This document shows positions 16,460-25,642 of a stretch of 42,001 nt of DNA, piece after piece. Position 1 is the stretch's first letter. The number at the start of each line of letters is the position of its first letter. The DNA lies in assembly GCF_026130045.1 (NCBI RefSeq), contig NZ_JAIBNX010000038.1, forward strand, positions 7,468 through 49,468, in the 5' to 3' direction. The stretch comes from Micromonospora sp. CPCC 205371. GTDB taxonomy: Bacteria; Actinomycetota; Actinomycetes; Mycobacteriales; Micromonosporaceae. Position numbers and translations under genes: made by a program. Under the pieces are notes generated by a model. It was not told where the DNA came from, ran no database searches, and saw nothing but the letters and a program-made list of their open reading frames with translations.

Positions 16460-18019
16460 TCAGAATGTGGGCAGCGTGGGGTTGGTGGGGGTGAGGATGC
16501 CGCCGGCTCGGGTACGGACGGCGTGTGCCGCTCGTGCGGCGTTGCGGACCACCTTGTCGACGTCGTGGCTGACCATTTCGAGGTTCCGCTTGACGATCCG
16601 GCCGTCGATGAGGACGGTGTCGATGTTCGCCGGGGTCGCCGAGCGGACGAGGGTGGATTCCAGGTCGCCGAGGGGTGCGATGTTGATGTCGTCGGCGCGG
16701 ATCAACAGGATGTCCGCGCGTTTGCCGGGGGTGATCGACCCGGTTGTCGCGTCGAGGCCGAGCGCGCGCGCTCCGTTGATGGTGGCCATCTCGATGACCT
16801 GACGGAACACGACTGCCGGCAGGTCGGCCGTATCTGTGCCGAGGTAGGGGATGCCGAGGTTCCACGCCACGTTCATCGACTCGAACATGTTGATCGGAGC
16901 GAGGGAGGTGGCGTCGAAGGAGAGTGAGACGGTGATGCCGGCGGCGAGCATGCGTAGCAGTTGGCCGTGGAAGCCGCCGGCCGTGCCGAGGCGCAGTTCG
17001 GAGTGGACGGAGAAGCTGACCGGCGCCTTGGTCCGTACCATCGCCTGCCGGTCCGCCTCGTCGAACGGCAGGGCGTGGCAGAGCAGGAAGTCCGGGCCGA
17101 GAAAGCCCATCCGTTCGAGGTCGGCCGCGTGTACCGCGGTGGTCGGTCCTTGGCCGGAGTGCACCGAGATGGGCAGTCGGCGTTTCTTGACCTCGGCCAT
17201 CTCGACGAGGAAGTTTGGGAGCTGGCCGGGGCCGCGCAGGTTGACGCCGAGGTGCACCAGTCCGCCGAAGGGTGACTTGGGGCCGAACCAGGTGGCGCGT
17301 ACCCGGTCGATGTCGGCGAAGTCGATCGGTTGGGTGGCCGGCTGGCCGTCGCGGTGCCCGTACGAGTACCGGGCCCGCACGAGACCGTCGGCGTGCGCGT
17401 GCAGTTCGGCGTCGGCGTACTCCGGTCCGCGTACGTTGTGCGCCCAGTTGTTGACCGTGGTGATGCCGGCACTGGCGCATTCGACGAGTCCTAACAGGAC
17501 GCTGTGGTAGAAGTCGTCCGGCTGGTACGCGGCCACGGTCGCCGACTTGGCGGCGAAGTACTCGAATCCCGTGGAGACGAAGTTGCGGCCCAGCGCGCTC
17601 CACATGTGGTAATGCGTCTCGACGAAGCCCGGCATGGCGATCATCCGGGACGCGTCGATGACCTGGGCGCCCCTAATCCGCAGGTCGCGGCCAACCTGGA
17701 TGATCCGGCCGTCGCGGACCTCGATGTCGGCCACGGCCTGGTTGCCGATTGCCGGGTCGACAGACACCAGGGCGGCACCCTTGATAAGGAAATGACCGCG
17801 GGCCGGCCTGCCGGTGGTGTGCGGCTTGCGCGGTCCCGCCGCCGCGGCTTGGGCAGGGGCGGCAAGCGGAGCGACCGCCGCCGCCCCAGCTGCGGCGAAC
17901 AGCGCCCGGCGCCCGACGCCGTAGGCCGGCAGCGGACGGCCGCAGTCGTCGACCATCGGCGTGCTTTCGTGCTGGTTGCCGTCCGCAGGCGGCGTAGCCG
18001 ATCCATCCTTGATCAACAT
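16460..18019 (-). CDS. Tat-exported metal-dependent amidohydrolase (Atz/Trz-like)
   Basis: 519 aa from ATG 18019; an internal start at 17956 (MVDDCGRP) is also possible and neither has a strong ribosome site. The N-terminal GVGRRALFAAAGAAAVAP (34-51) is a twin-arginine signal ending at PAQA. The body is an amidohydrolase-superfamily TIM barrel with flanking beta domain: HYH (136-138), His287 in SVHSGQG, His315 in LLCHALP and Asp369 in LSFDATS are the expected metal ligands and catalytic residues. PGKRADILLI is the typical C-terminal signature. Family members deaminate or hydrolyse amides and chlorinated or aminated rings. Export is unusual for this family. It is the last gene of the minus-strand operon, 110 bp after the DUF6351-type gene. 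Likely role: extracytoplasmic hydrolysis of a substrate that the Liv system then imports (inference). Confidence 0.82.
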   Translation of the reverse strand: MLIKDGSATPPADGNQHESTPMVDDCGRPLPAYGVGRRALFAAAGAAAVAPLAAPAQAAAAGPRKPHTTGRPARGHFLIKGAALVSVDPAIGNQAVADIEVRDGRIIQVGRDLRIRGAQVIDASRMIAMPGFVETHYHMWSALGRNFVSTGFEYFAAKSATVAAYQPDDFYHSVLLGLVECASAGITTVNNWAHNVRGPEYADAELHAHADGLVRARYSYGHRDGQPATQPIDFADIDRVRATWFGPKSPFGGLVHLGVNLRGPGQLPNFLVEMAEVKKRRLPISVHSGQGPTTAVHAADLERMGFLGPDFLLCHALPFDEADRQAMVRTKAPVSFSVHSELRLGTAGGFHGQLLRMLAAGITVSLSFDATSLAPINMFESMNVAWNLGIPYLGTDTADLPAVVFRQVIEMATINGARALGLDATTGSITPGKRADILLIRADDINIAPLGDLESTLVRSATPANIDTVLIDGRIVKRNLEMVSHDVDKVVRNAARAAHAVRTRAGGILTPTNPTLPTF

Positions 18020-18129
18020 GCCGGGAACCGTATGTGCCGGCGGTTTCCGGCACGTCGCTGACCGCCGACACTCGTGTTAAATGCCCAGCTCAACATGGCC
18101 CAGCAAGAGTGACCAGCGGACCGCGCCTG

Positions 18130-20391
18130 CTATGGCCGGGAGGCCGGCGCAGGGCCGAGCGGCTGGCCGCCGGGGCCGTTCTGGTAGGTCAGCCAGGGCA
18201 CCGACTGCACCCGGTCTGCTCCGGGCTTGCGGTAGTCGCACACTCCGCGCGGGAATGCCTGCCGCAATCTGCTCCACTGCTGTGCGGTGAAGGCGACGTT
18301 GTAGTCACGCGGGTTGACGGGTTTGAGCTGGCATTTGAGCACGTCGTTGGACAGCGGCGCACCGGCGGCGATCCGCGGGTCACCGGCGAACGGGAACCTC
18401 GCCCGACAGGTGTTGGGGTCGGTCACCTTGACCCCGTCGATGAAGCAGGCGTCGACCGCGTCGGCTGGTTTGTGCCGGAGGATCTTGACGCTGCGTGGTG
18501 CGCTGCTGCGATCGGCCTCCACGGCGGCCAGCCACCGGTCCATGAGCAGGAATGCCTGGTCCGCGATGGGCGCTGGCGGCGCGAGGCCGGGTCCGGGGAA
18601 CGTCCAGATGATCTGGTTGTTGGCGTGTCCGTTGGCGTTGCGTAGCCGTTCTCGCATGGAGTGGCTGTGGAAGGCAGTGTGTATGTCGTTGAGGTTGTTG
18701 TTGGCGCGCAGGTCGATGATGGCGACGTTGTCGAGTTGCCGGGCGTCCTGGGTGATGCTGCTGCGGTAGGCGGTTTGGACGGCGCCGGGGTCGGCGACGT
18801 TGCGGTGCGGCACGAAGTTGTGGTCGATGTCGACGCCGCCGACGTTTTCGTTGAGGTCGACGAACTGCTCCGGGGTGATTGTTCCTGCCTGCAGCGCTCG
18901 CAGTCCGTACTGCACGCCGACGTTGTCGAAGGGCAGCTTGGCGAAGCCGAACCCGGCTGCCTGTTCGGCGGGGGTCCACAGTCGTTGCGGTCGTTGGCCG
19001 AAGACCGCGACCAGGAAGTCCTGGTAGGTGCTGCGGCAGCCGGCGGGGTTGGTGACCGGATGGTATAGCTGCGCCTGTTGTTCAGGCGTGATTGGTGTGG
19101 GGAAGCACGATTGTAGGAACGGCGGAAGCGGTACCCCGGGAGGCGGCTGGGTGTAGGCGGGGTCCTGGAAGTTGCCGAAGGACGCGTCCCAGGCTTCGCA
19201 GGCTGTCCGGTCGCTCGGGGCGACGGGCACCGCGTTGCCCTGCGCCGCGGCCCGCTGCGCTGGGTCGGCCCACAGGGCGGGTGACACGGTGCTGAAGACC
19301 CGGCGCAAGAGGTGACAGTCTTCGACCTCGACCAGGGCACCGGACCACATGTCCTCGTAGCTGGCGTTCGGCTGGATGCCGTCGAGCAGGCCGGGGTAGG
19401 CGTTGGCGATCTCGTGTTGCTGGATCGACCCGCCGGACAGCCCCTGCGCGAACGTGTACCGGATCTCGCCGTAGCGTTCGGTGATGTGTTCCTTGAGCAT
19501 CATCACCGACTCCGCGGAGACGATTGAGTTGCAGTTGCCGCCGAGGACGTTCAACGACGAGGTCGCGACCATGAACCCGCGTGAGAGCGCCCGGTCGATC
19601 TGAACGTTCTGCGCGAGGCCTTGGGTGTGGTAGGTGTTGCAGTTGGCTCCGAACGGGTAGAACAGCTTGTGGTTCCAGCCGTTCTGTGCGTCCCAGGCGG
19701 TCCACGGTCGGGCAGGGTCGAACAGGACCGCTATCCGGTAGATGCCGCGGTTCTGGGTTCCGGTTTCCTCGCGGAACACGTACGGGACGGTGACGCCCTG
19801 GTCGGTGGTTGTCGTGGCGATGTCGGCCGGTGGTGCGGCCGGGTCGTAGCGGGCGAACTCGCCGCCGGTTCGCCGGTAGAAGAACTGGTGGCTGGGTTGG
19901 GCGTTGCATTGCGGGTCCTGCGCGGGCCCGAGGCCGTTGGTCTGCGTGGTGCAGATCCACGGTGCGACCTGCGGGCCGGAGAAGACCGGACCGCCGTTGG
20001 GGTGGTTGGTGATCGTGATCCGGGTGGCGTCGTGGCCGTGCGGCGTGCCGGCGAGGACGGCGATCAGCTGGCTCCGGCCGACCGGTAGCTGTTCCAGCAG
20101 GCCCAGGACGCGGCCGTTGGCGCGGCGTGCGAACGCCTCGCTCACGTTTCGTAGGCCATTGTCGGTGGCGAGTAGCACCCGAAGCCGCGACGCGTCCGCA
20201 CCGGGCGGCAGCTGCGCCTCGACCAGCGCGTCGCCGCCAGAGATCAGGTCGGCGCGGTTGGAGAGCACCAGCATTTGGAGGTTGCGGGAACCACCGGCCG
20301 ACGGGCCGGGTGCGGCCGCCGCGACGGTTGGCGTGAAGGTGATGACCGCGCACGTCGCAGCGGCCATCGCGGCGGTGAGGGGGGACTTCAT
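18130..20391 (-). CDS. Secreted DUF6351-type protein (probable alpha/beta-hydrolase-like esterase)
   Basis: 753 aa with a signal peptide (hydrophobic to about residue 25, AAAA-P cleavage). A strong GAGGAGGA precedes ATG 20391. From memory the whole protein fits the large secreted family DUF6351: SNRADLISGGDALVE near the start, PFGANCNTYHTQG in the middle, and a nucleophile-like elbow QGLSGGSIQQHEIA with Ser319 flanked by Gly. Several Cys (WICTT, DPQCNA, GANCN, GGNCN, DCHLL) suggest disulfides. The biochemical activity of the family is not established to my knowledge. It sits 52 bp after the PaaK-like gene and before the Tat amidohydrolase, so two exported hydrolase-like proteins end the operon. 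A role in cutting an ester or polymer outside the cell is an inference from the GLSGGS elbow and context. Confidence 0.75.
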   Translation of the reverse strand: MKSPLTAAMAAATCAVITFTPTVAAAAPGPSAGGSRNLQMLVLSNRADLISGGDALVEAQLPPGADASRLRVLLATDNGLRNVSEAFARRANGRVLGLLEQLPVGRSQLIAVLAGTPHGHDATRITITNHPNGGPVFSGPQVAPWICTTQTNGLGPAQDPQCNAQPSHQFFYRRTGGEFARYDPAAPPADIATTTTDQGVTVPYVFREETGTQNRGIYRIAVLFDPARPWTAWDAQNGWNHKLFYPFGANCNTYHTQGLAQNVQIDRALSRGFMVATSSLNVLGGNCNSIVSAESVMMLKEHITERYGEIRYTFAQGLSGGSIQQHEIANAYPGLLDGIQPNASYEDMWSGALVEVEDCHLLRRVFSTVSPALWADPAQRAAAQGNAVPVAPSDRTACEAWDASFGNFQDPAYTQPPPGVPLPPFLQSCFPTPITPEQQAQLYHPVTNPAGCRSTYQDFLVAVFGQRPQRLWTPAEQAAGFGFAKLPFDNVGVQYGLRALQAGTITPEQFVDLNENVGGVDIDHNFVPHRNVADPGAVQTAYRSSITQDARQLDNVAIIDLRANNNLNDIHTAFHSHSMRERLRNANGHANNQIIWTFPGPGLAPPAPIADQAFLLMDRWLAAVEADRSSAPRSVKILRHKPADAVDACFIDGVKVTDPNTCRARFPFAGDPRIAAGAPLSNDVLKCQLKPVNPRDYNVAFTAQQWSRLRQAFPRGVCDYRKPGADRVQSVPWLTYQNGPGGQPLGPAPASRP

Positions 20392-20443
20392 CGGTTTGTC
20401 CTCCTCGGAAATTCAGTACCCGCCGGGTGGGGTCCAGCGGGGG

Positions 20444-21634
20444 TTAGGACCAGTCACGTTGGTCGTGGATGGTCGGTCCGTCCGGCAGGCTCGGCACGCA
20501 GACCACGTCCGCTGCCAATCGCAGGTGTGCGCGGATCAGTTCGTGTACGCGCTGCGGCAGGTGTGGATCTGAGGTGGGAGCGGCGACGATTTCGCATCGC
20601 AGGTTGTCTCGGTGGTTGGTTCGGTCGATGACGAAGCGGTGTGCGGTCACGCCGGGTTCGCTGGCAAGCGCCGCGGCCGCCTGTCTCGGGTGCAGGAACA
20701 CGCCGCGTACCTTGACGGCTTCGCCGACCCGACCGAGGACGCCGGCCAGCCGCAGCGAGCCGTCGGCGCCGAGGACCCAGGCGGACAGGTCACCGGTGCC
20801 GAAGCGCACGAGTGGTTGGTCCGGTCGTAGCAGCGTCACCACGACTTGCCCGATGGTGTCGTCGAAGCGGGGTTGCCCGGTGCCCAGGTCGCAGATCTGG
20901 ATCAGGACGCCGGCTGGTAGGGCCAGCCCGGAACCGGGTCCGGTTTCGTAGCCGAGCAGGCCCGCCTCGGCGGTCCCGTACGCCTGGCGGACCGTCGGGA
21001 CGCGCTCGGTCAGCCACGATCGCAACGAGTCGGGCAGGGGCTCGGCGGTGACCAGCGCACGGCGTATGGGAAACGGTACGTCGTGCGCGTCTGCGGTATC
21101 CACCAGCGCTTTGAGGTAGGAGGGCAGGCCGACGTAGCCGCGGGCCTGAACTGCGGCGGCGACCTGCACCTGCAGTTCCATGTTGCCGACCCCGGCCGGC
21201 ACGACCGTGGCGCCGACGGCGAGGGCGGCCTCCTCGAACATCGCGCCCGCGGGCGTCAGGTGGTAGCTGAAGCAGTTGAGCACGGTGTCGCCAGCGCCGA
21301 TGCCGGCCGCCCGTAGCGCGGGTGCCCACCGCCACGGGTCGGTACCCGCGAGCTGTGGTTCGTACAGCGGTCCGGGTGAGGCGAACACCTTGCGTACGAG
21401 GGCCTGTGGCGCGACGGCACCGCCGAAGGGCGGGTTCGCGCGCTGCGCGGCGATCAGGTCGTCCTTGGCCAGGATCGGCACCCGGTTCAGATCGGCCACC
21501 GAGGTCACCGAGGCCAGGTGGGCCTTGGCAATCCGCTCGGCCAACGCCGGTACGGAGGCGGCTGCCTGCTCGAATGCCGCGGCGACCGCGGCGTCCAACC
21601 CGTGGGTGTAGGCGTGGATCCTGTCGGCCAGCAC
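20444..21634 (-). CDS. PaaK-like phenylacetate-CoA ligase family protein
   Basis: 396 aa, near PaaK length (about 430) but with a short N-terminus. GTG start 21634 has AGGAGG 8 nt upstream. Matches to the family: NRVPILAKDDLI, FSYHLTPAGAMFEEAALAVGAT, YGTAEAGLLGYE (A5 motif), LVRFGTGDLS and GRVGEAVKVRGVFLHP (hinge and aryl-acid binding). The phosphate-binding loop usually written SSGTTG is altered: VRKVFASPGPLYEPQ stands where it is expected, so activity is not certain. Family reaction: aryl or acyl acid plus ATP plus CoA gives acyl-CoA. It follows the LivF stop by 9 bp in the same operon, implying that an imported aromatic or related acid is activated to its thioester. Confidence 0.78.
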   Translation of the reverse strand: MLADRIHAYTHGLDAAVAAAFEQAAASVPALAERIAKAHLASVTSVADLNRVPILAKDDLIAAQRANPPFGGAVAPQALVRKVFASPGPLYEPQLAGTDPWRWAPALRAAGIGAGDTVLNCFSYHLTPAGAMFEEAALAVGATVVPAGVGNMELQVQVAAAVQARGYVGLPSYLKALVDTADAHDVPFPIRRALVTAEPLPDSLRSWLTERVPTVRQAYGTAEAGLLGYETGPGSGLALPAGVLIQICDLGTGQPRFDDTIGQVVVTLLRPDQPLVRFGTGDLSAWVLGADGSLRLAGVLGRVGEAVKVRGVFLHPRQAAAALASEPGVTAHRFVIDRTNHRDNLRCEIVAAPTSDPHLPQRVHELIRAHLRLAADVVCVPSLPDGPTIHDQRDWS

Positions 21635-21643
21635 CGAAACCTC

Positions 21644-22483
21644 CTATAGCCAGCGCTTGCGGCGCTTGTAGTGCTTGACGTCGCGGTAGCTGCGCCGTCC
21701 CCCGGCCTCGCCCAGGCCCAGGTAGAACTCCTTGACGTCGGGGTTGTCGGCGAGTTCGGCGGCGGTTCCGGCGAGGACGATCCGGCCGGATTCCATGACG
21801 TAGCCGCGGTGGGCGACGGCCAGGGCGCGCCGGGCGTTCTGCTCGACCAGCAGGGCGGTAAGCCCGAGGTCGGTGTTGAGCCGCCGGACGATGTCGAACA
21901 TCTCGTCCACCAGCAGTGGGGCCAGGCCCAGCGACGGTTCGTCGAGCAGCAGCAGCCGCGGGTCGGACATGAGTGCCCGGCCGATGGCGAGCATCTGCTG
22001 CTCGCCGCCGGATAGGTAGCCAGCCACCCGACCTCGTAGGCCAGCTAGCCGGGGCAGGAACCCGTACACCCGGTCGAAGTCCGCCGCGGCGCCGCGGGTG
22101 TAGGCACCGGCGACCAGGTTCTCGTGCACGGTGAGATGCTCGAAGACCCGCCGGCCCTCCATCACCAGGGCGATGCCGCGGCGTACCCGCTCGGCCGGCT
22201 CGGCCCTGGTGATGTCGGCACCGTCAAAGGTCACGGTGCCTTCGGTGACGGCGCCGTGTTCGGTCGGCAGCAGCCCGGTGATCGCCTTGAGCGTCGTCGA
22301 CTTGCCCGCGCCGTTGGACCCGAGCAACGCGACCACTTCACCGCGCGGCACTATGAGCGACATGCCGCGCAGCACGAGTATCACCTCGTCGTAGATCACC
22401 TCGACGTTGTCGACCGTCAGGAGCGTGTCCGCGCCGACCGCCGGTTCACGGTCACTCATCGACGTGGCCCGGCCGCTTGTCAT
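21644..22483 (-). CDS. Branched-chain-type ABC transporter ATP-binding protein (LivF-like)
   Basis: 279 aa from ATG 22483, which overlaps the substrate-binding-protein stop (ATGA); a second ATG at 22459 is possible. It has Walker A GSNGAGKST, Q-loop region VMEGRRVFEHLT, signature LSGGEQQM, Walker B LLLLDEP, and the LivF hallmarks SLGLAP and VEQNARRALAVAHRGYVMESG. The C-terminus carries an extra basic tail (DVKHYKRRKRWL) beyond the usual LivF end. It pairs with the LivG-like ATPase at the other end of the operon to energise a HAAT-family importer. Confidence 0.93.
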   Translation of the reverse strand: MTSGRATSMSDREPAVGADTLLTVDNVEVIYDEVILVLRGMSLIVPRGEVVALLGSNGAGKSTTLKAITGLLPTEHGAVTEGTVTFDGADITRAEPAERVRRGIALVMEGRRVFEHLTVHENLVAGAYTRGAAADFDRVYGFLPRLAGLRGRVAGYLSGGEQQMLAIGRALMSDPRLLLLDEPSLGLAPLLVDEMFDIVRRLNTDLGLTALLVEQNARRALAVAHRGYVMESGRIVLAGTAAELADNPDVKEFYLGLGEAGGRRSYRDVKHYKRRKRWL

Positions 22484-23661
22484 GCCTTCGGTGCCACGGC
22501 CGCGGTCACCTCGGTGAACGTGCCGCCCGAGACCCGGTAGATGCTCGATGCGGTGGCGCCGCGGTGACTGTCGCCGGAGAACTTGATCGGGGCGAGGACG
22601 CCGCCGGTGTCGACGGCCGGCATCGTCTCCAGCCCGGCGCGGATGTTCGGGCCCGTCAGCTCCTTGCCATCGGCGAGGGTCTTCTCGATGCCCTTGACCA
22701 TCGCGTGCATGGTGTACCAGCCCTGGACGAAGTGCAGACCCTTGGCGTCGAGGTCGATGCCCTTGCCCTGGCAGTAGTCGCGGACCGCCTGGTGACCGGG
22801 CTTGGCGATGCCGGGCGGGGCGAACGGCTGGATCATCAGGTGCCCCTCCGCAGCCGGACCCGCGACCTTGATGAAAAGTTCGTCTGCGCACCAGTTCAGG
22901 CAGACGATCTTCATGTCCAGCTTCTGGGCGGCGATGTCCTTGGCCACCACCGCGGCGGGACTGGACACATTCTGGATCACCACGTACTTGGCGCCCTGCC
23001 CCTTGGCCTGCTGGAGAATGCCGACGTGGTCGGTGGCGCCAGCCTTCATCGGGTACGCCTTGAAACCGAGCCGGTAACCCTTGTCCTTGATCCACTTCTG
23101 GGCGTCGGCCAGCGGCGCGGTGCCGAACGGCGAGTCGTGGTGCAGCACCGCCAGTTGAGCCGCCGGATCCTGGGCGGCGATGTAGTCGATGGCGACCCGC
23201 AACTGGTCGGAGTAGGTCGGCGCCACCACGAAGTTGTACGGCGACTGCTTCGGGTCGGTCAGGACCTCGGCGTACGACGCCGACATGAACGGAAGCTCGT
23301 CGTCCTTGACCTTGCTCCGCAGCGCCTCGCTGTCGCCGGTGCCCCAGCCCTGGATGGCCACGGCGCCCTCGGCGACGAACTTCTTGTACTTCTCCTCGGC
23401 GGTGGGGACCTTGTACTGGTAGTCCTCGCTGAGCGCCTTGATCTTGTGGCCGTCGACCCCGCCCTTGGCGTTGAGGTTGTCGACGTAGGCGAGCATGCCC
23501 TCGTTGTAGGGCTTGCCGACGTCTGCGGTGGCACCTGTCAGGTCGGCGATGACACCAACGACGATGTCTTCCTTGCCGTCGTTGCCGCCGCCGTTTGCGG
23601 TGGGTCCGCCGCACCCTGCGAGCAGCACGGTAGCCACCGCGGCAAGCGTGAGTTTGCGCAT
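22480..23661 (-). CDS. ABC transporter substrate-binding lipoprotein (Liv/HAAT family)
   Basis: 393 aa from ATG 23661, with AAGGAG 8 nt upstream. The signal MRKLTLAAVATVLLAGC ends in the lipobox LAGC (Cys17). The mature part is a type-I periplasmic-binding fold of the LivJ/LivK type: VVGVIADLTGATADVGKPYNEG, VDGHKIKALSEDYQY, GDSEALRSKVKDDELPFMSAS, LAVLHHDSPFG, and the late FVQGWYTMHAMVKGIEK. Members bind branched amino acids, amides, aromatic acids or other carboxylates. Acyl-CoA ligases in the same operon argue for an organic acid rather than an amino acid (inference). It lies between the LivM gene and the LivF-like gene. Confidence 0.92.
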   Translation of the reverse strand: MRKLTLAAVATVLLAGCGGPTANGGGNDGKEDIVVGVIADLTGATADVGKPYNEGMLAYVDNLNAKGGVDGHKIKALSEDYQYKVPTAEEKYKKFVAEGAVAIQGWGTGDSEALRSKVKDDELPFMSASYAEVLTDPKQSPYNFVVAPTYSDQLRVAIDYIAAQDPAAQLAVLHHDSPFGTAPLADAQKWIKDKGYRLGFKAYPMKAGATDHVGILQQAKGQGAKYVVIQNVSSPAAVVAKDIAAQKLDMKIVCLNWCADELFIKVAGPAAEGHLMIQPFAPPGIAKPGHQAVRDYCQGKGIDLDAKGLHFVQGWYTMHAMVKGIEKTLADGKELTGPNIRAGLETMPAVDTGGVLAPIKFSGDSHRGATASSIYRVSGGTFTEVTAAVAPKA

Positions 23662-23696
23662 TGCGGTACTCCTTCGTGGGGGCTTTGTTGGTGGGG

Positions 23697-24758
23697 CTAG
23701 TAGCGGAACGGCCAGAACCGCACGTAGTCCTTGACCCGGCGCCAGATCCGATCTAGACCGCGCGGCTCGAACAGCAGGAACAGGACGATGACCAGTCCGA
23801 ACGCGGCCGCCTGCACGGCCGGCAGTTGATCTGCCAGCAGGGGAACCCGGGTGCGGAGGGCATCGGCGAGTTCGGCGAGCAACGGGGGTAGCAGCATGAT
23901 GAAGGCCGCCCCGTAGACGGCGCCCGCGACGCTGCCGAGCCCGCCAACGATGATCATGGCGAGGTACTGGATCGAGACGTCGATGGTGAACCGTTCCCAG
24001 GTGACGGTCTGGGTGTAGTGGGCGGTGAGGGCACCGGCCAACCCGACGTAGCCGGACGACACGGCGAAGGCCATCAACTTTGTCCGGGTCAGGTCGACGC
24101 CGATGGCCGAGGCCGCGATGTCGTGGTCGCGAACGGCCATGAAAGAGCGGCCGAGCGCGGTGCGGAACAGGTTCCGGGCGGTGACGACGGCCAGAACCGC
24201 GAGGCCGGCGATGATCCAGTACCAGACGAACTCGAAACTGGTCCGGGGCACCCGCCAACCGAACAGAGTCAACCGGTCGACGTCGAGGAAGCCCTGCCCG
24301 CCGGTGAGCCAGCCCCACCGGCGGACCACGAAAATGATGATCTCCTGGCTGGCGATCGTCGCGATGGCCAGATAGAGGCCCTTGAGACGCAACGCCGGCA
24401 GGCCGAAGAACGCACCCACCGCCGCCGTCACCAGCACGGCGGCAGCCATCGCCAGCGGCACCGGCAGCCCGGCCCGCTGCACCAGCAACCCGGAGGTGAA
24501 CGCGCCGACGGCAAGGAACCCACCCTGGCCCAGCGAAATCTGACCGGTGAACCCGACCAGGATGTTCAGACCCACGGCGCCGATCGCGGCGATGCCGATG
24601 GTGTTGACGATGCCGAGCCAGTAAGGGTTGACCAGCCACGGCAACGTGAGCAGGCCGGCGACGACGAGTACCAGCCGCAGGCGCTCGGCCGACGTGTGTC
24701 TAAGCCGCAGTTCGGAGGCGTAGCTGGTGTGGAACACGCCGGCGGCGGTGGCGGCCAT
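23697..24758 (-). CDS. ABC transporter permease (LivM-like)
   Basis: 353 aa from ATG 24758, one base after the LivH stop. It has about ten hydrophobic segments and the LivM signature GFTGQISLGQGGFLAVGAFTSG, RLKGLYLAIATIASQEI, FMAVRDHDIAASAIGVDLTRTKLMAF (EAA-like loop contacting the ATPase) and MIIVGGLGSVAGAVYGA. An upstream in-frame extension without a ribosome site was not used. The gene forms the inner-membrane pore with the adjacent LivH. A cytoplasmic tail (RIWRRVKDYVRFWPFRY) ends the protein. Confidence 0.92.
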   Translation of the reverse strand: MAATAAGVFHTSYASELRLRHTSAERLRLVLVVAGLLTLPWLVNPYWLGIVNTIGIAAIGAVGLNILVGFTGQISLGQGGFLAVGAFTSGLLVQRAGLPVPLAMAAAVLVTAAVGAFFGLPALRLKGLYLAIATIASQEIIIFVVRRWGWLTGGQGFLDVDRLTLFGWRVPRTSFEFVWYWIIAGLAVLAVVTARNLFRTALGRSFMAVRDHDIAASAIGVDLTRTKLMAFAVSSGYVGLAGALTAHYTQTVTWERFTIDVSIQYLAMIIVGGLGSVAGAVYGAAFIMLLPPLLAELADALRTRVPLLADQLPAVQAAAFGLVIVLFLLFEPRGLDRIWRRVKDYVRFWPFRY

Positions 24759-24759
24759 G

Positions 24760-25629
24760 TCAGACCCTCTCGATGCGTGGCTGGCCGAACAGCCCGTATG
24801 GGCGCAGCAGCAGGATGAGCACCAGCACGACGTACGGCGCCACCTGTGACGCGCCGGCCGACATGCCCTCGGCGTACTGGCTGACCAAACCGATGACGGC
24901 GCCGCCGATGATGGTGCCCGGCACCGAGTCGAGCCCACCGAGAATGACCACCGGGAAGACGACCAGGCCGAATGTGCCCAGGTTCTGGCTCAGCTCGGCG
25001 ATATCAGCCAGCAGAAGGCCCGCGATCAACGCGCTGACAGCGGCGAACGCCCACGCCAGCGCGAAGATCCGGCGCACCGAGATGCCCTGGACCAGGGCGG
25101 CCTGTTGGTCGTCGGCGACCGCACGCATCGCCACGCCGTGCCGCGACCACCGGAAGAACACCGTGAACGCGGCAAGCACCACCACCGCGACCGCGACCGC
25201 GACGAGCCGGTCCAGCGGCACCGTGGCCCCCGCGACGGTGGCGGTGCCGGCCGGCAGCACCTTCGGCATCTCGCGTGGGGTGGTGCCGAAGAACATCGTC
25301 ACGACGGCCTTGAGGACAGCGGCCAGGCCGATCGTCACCATGATCACCGCTATCGGGTCTTCACCGATCAGCGGCCGCAGGATCACACGTTCGATCCCGA
25401 CGCCCAGAACGGCCGCCGCCGCCACACCGACGAGCACGGCAACGGCGAACGGCAGTCGCAACAGGACGAACGCGGTGTAGAACAGGTAGGCGCCGACGAG
25501 CAGCAACTCGCCCTGCGCGAAGTTGATGACGCTCGTCGCCTTGTAGATGAGCACGAAGCCCAGCGCGGCCAGCGCCAGCACGGCACCGTTGGCCAGACCG
25601 TAGACCGTCAACTGCACAAACTGACTCAT
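24760..25629 (-). CDS. ABC transporter permease (LivH-like)
   Basis: 289 aa from ATG 25629, 13 bp after the acyl-CoA synthetase stop. Typical LivH sequence: GLANGAVLALAALGFVLIYKATSVINFAQGELLLVGAY near the N-terminus, MVTIGLAAVLKA, GVAMRAVADDQQAALVQGISVRRIFALAWAFA (EAA loop) and VILGGLDSVPGTIIGGAVIGL. About eight membrane segments. It partners with the LivM-like permease. Earlier in-frame codons extend into the synthetase gene and were rejected. Confidence 0.93.
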   Translation of the reverse strand: MSQFVQLTVYGLANGAVLALAALGFVLIYKATSVINFAQGELLLVGAYLFYTAFVLLRLPFAVAVLVGVAAAAVLGVGIERVILRPLIGEDPIAVIMVTIGLAAVLKAVVTMFFGTTPREMPKVLPAGTATVAGATVPLDRLVAVAVAVVVLAAFTVFFRWSRHGVAMRAVADDQQAALVQGISVRRIFALAWAFAAVSALIAGLLLADIAELSQNLGTFGLVVFPVVILGGLDSVPGTIIGGAVIGLVSQYAEGMSAGASQVAPYVVLVLILLLRPYGLFGQPRIERV

Positions 25630-25642
25630 GCGATCGCCCCGC

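Noticed and set aside
24018-24818. Gln/Asp/Arg-rich plus-strand frame opposite LivM
   Set aside because: Composition typical of the antisense of a membrane protein gene; no domain.
23697-24938. Longer start for the LivM-like permease and for LivH
   Set aside because: The extensions run inside the neighbouring genes and lack ribosome sites; the internal ATGs give normal family N-termini and tight operon spacing.
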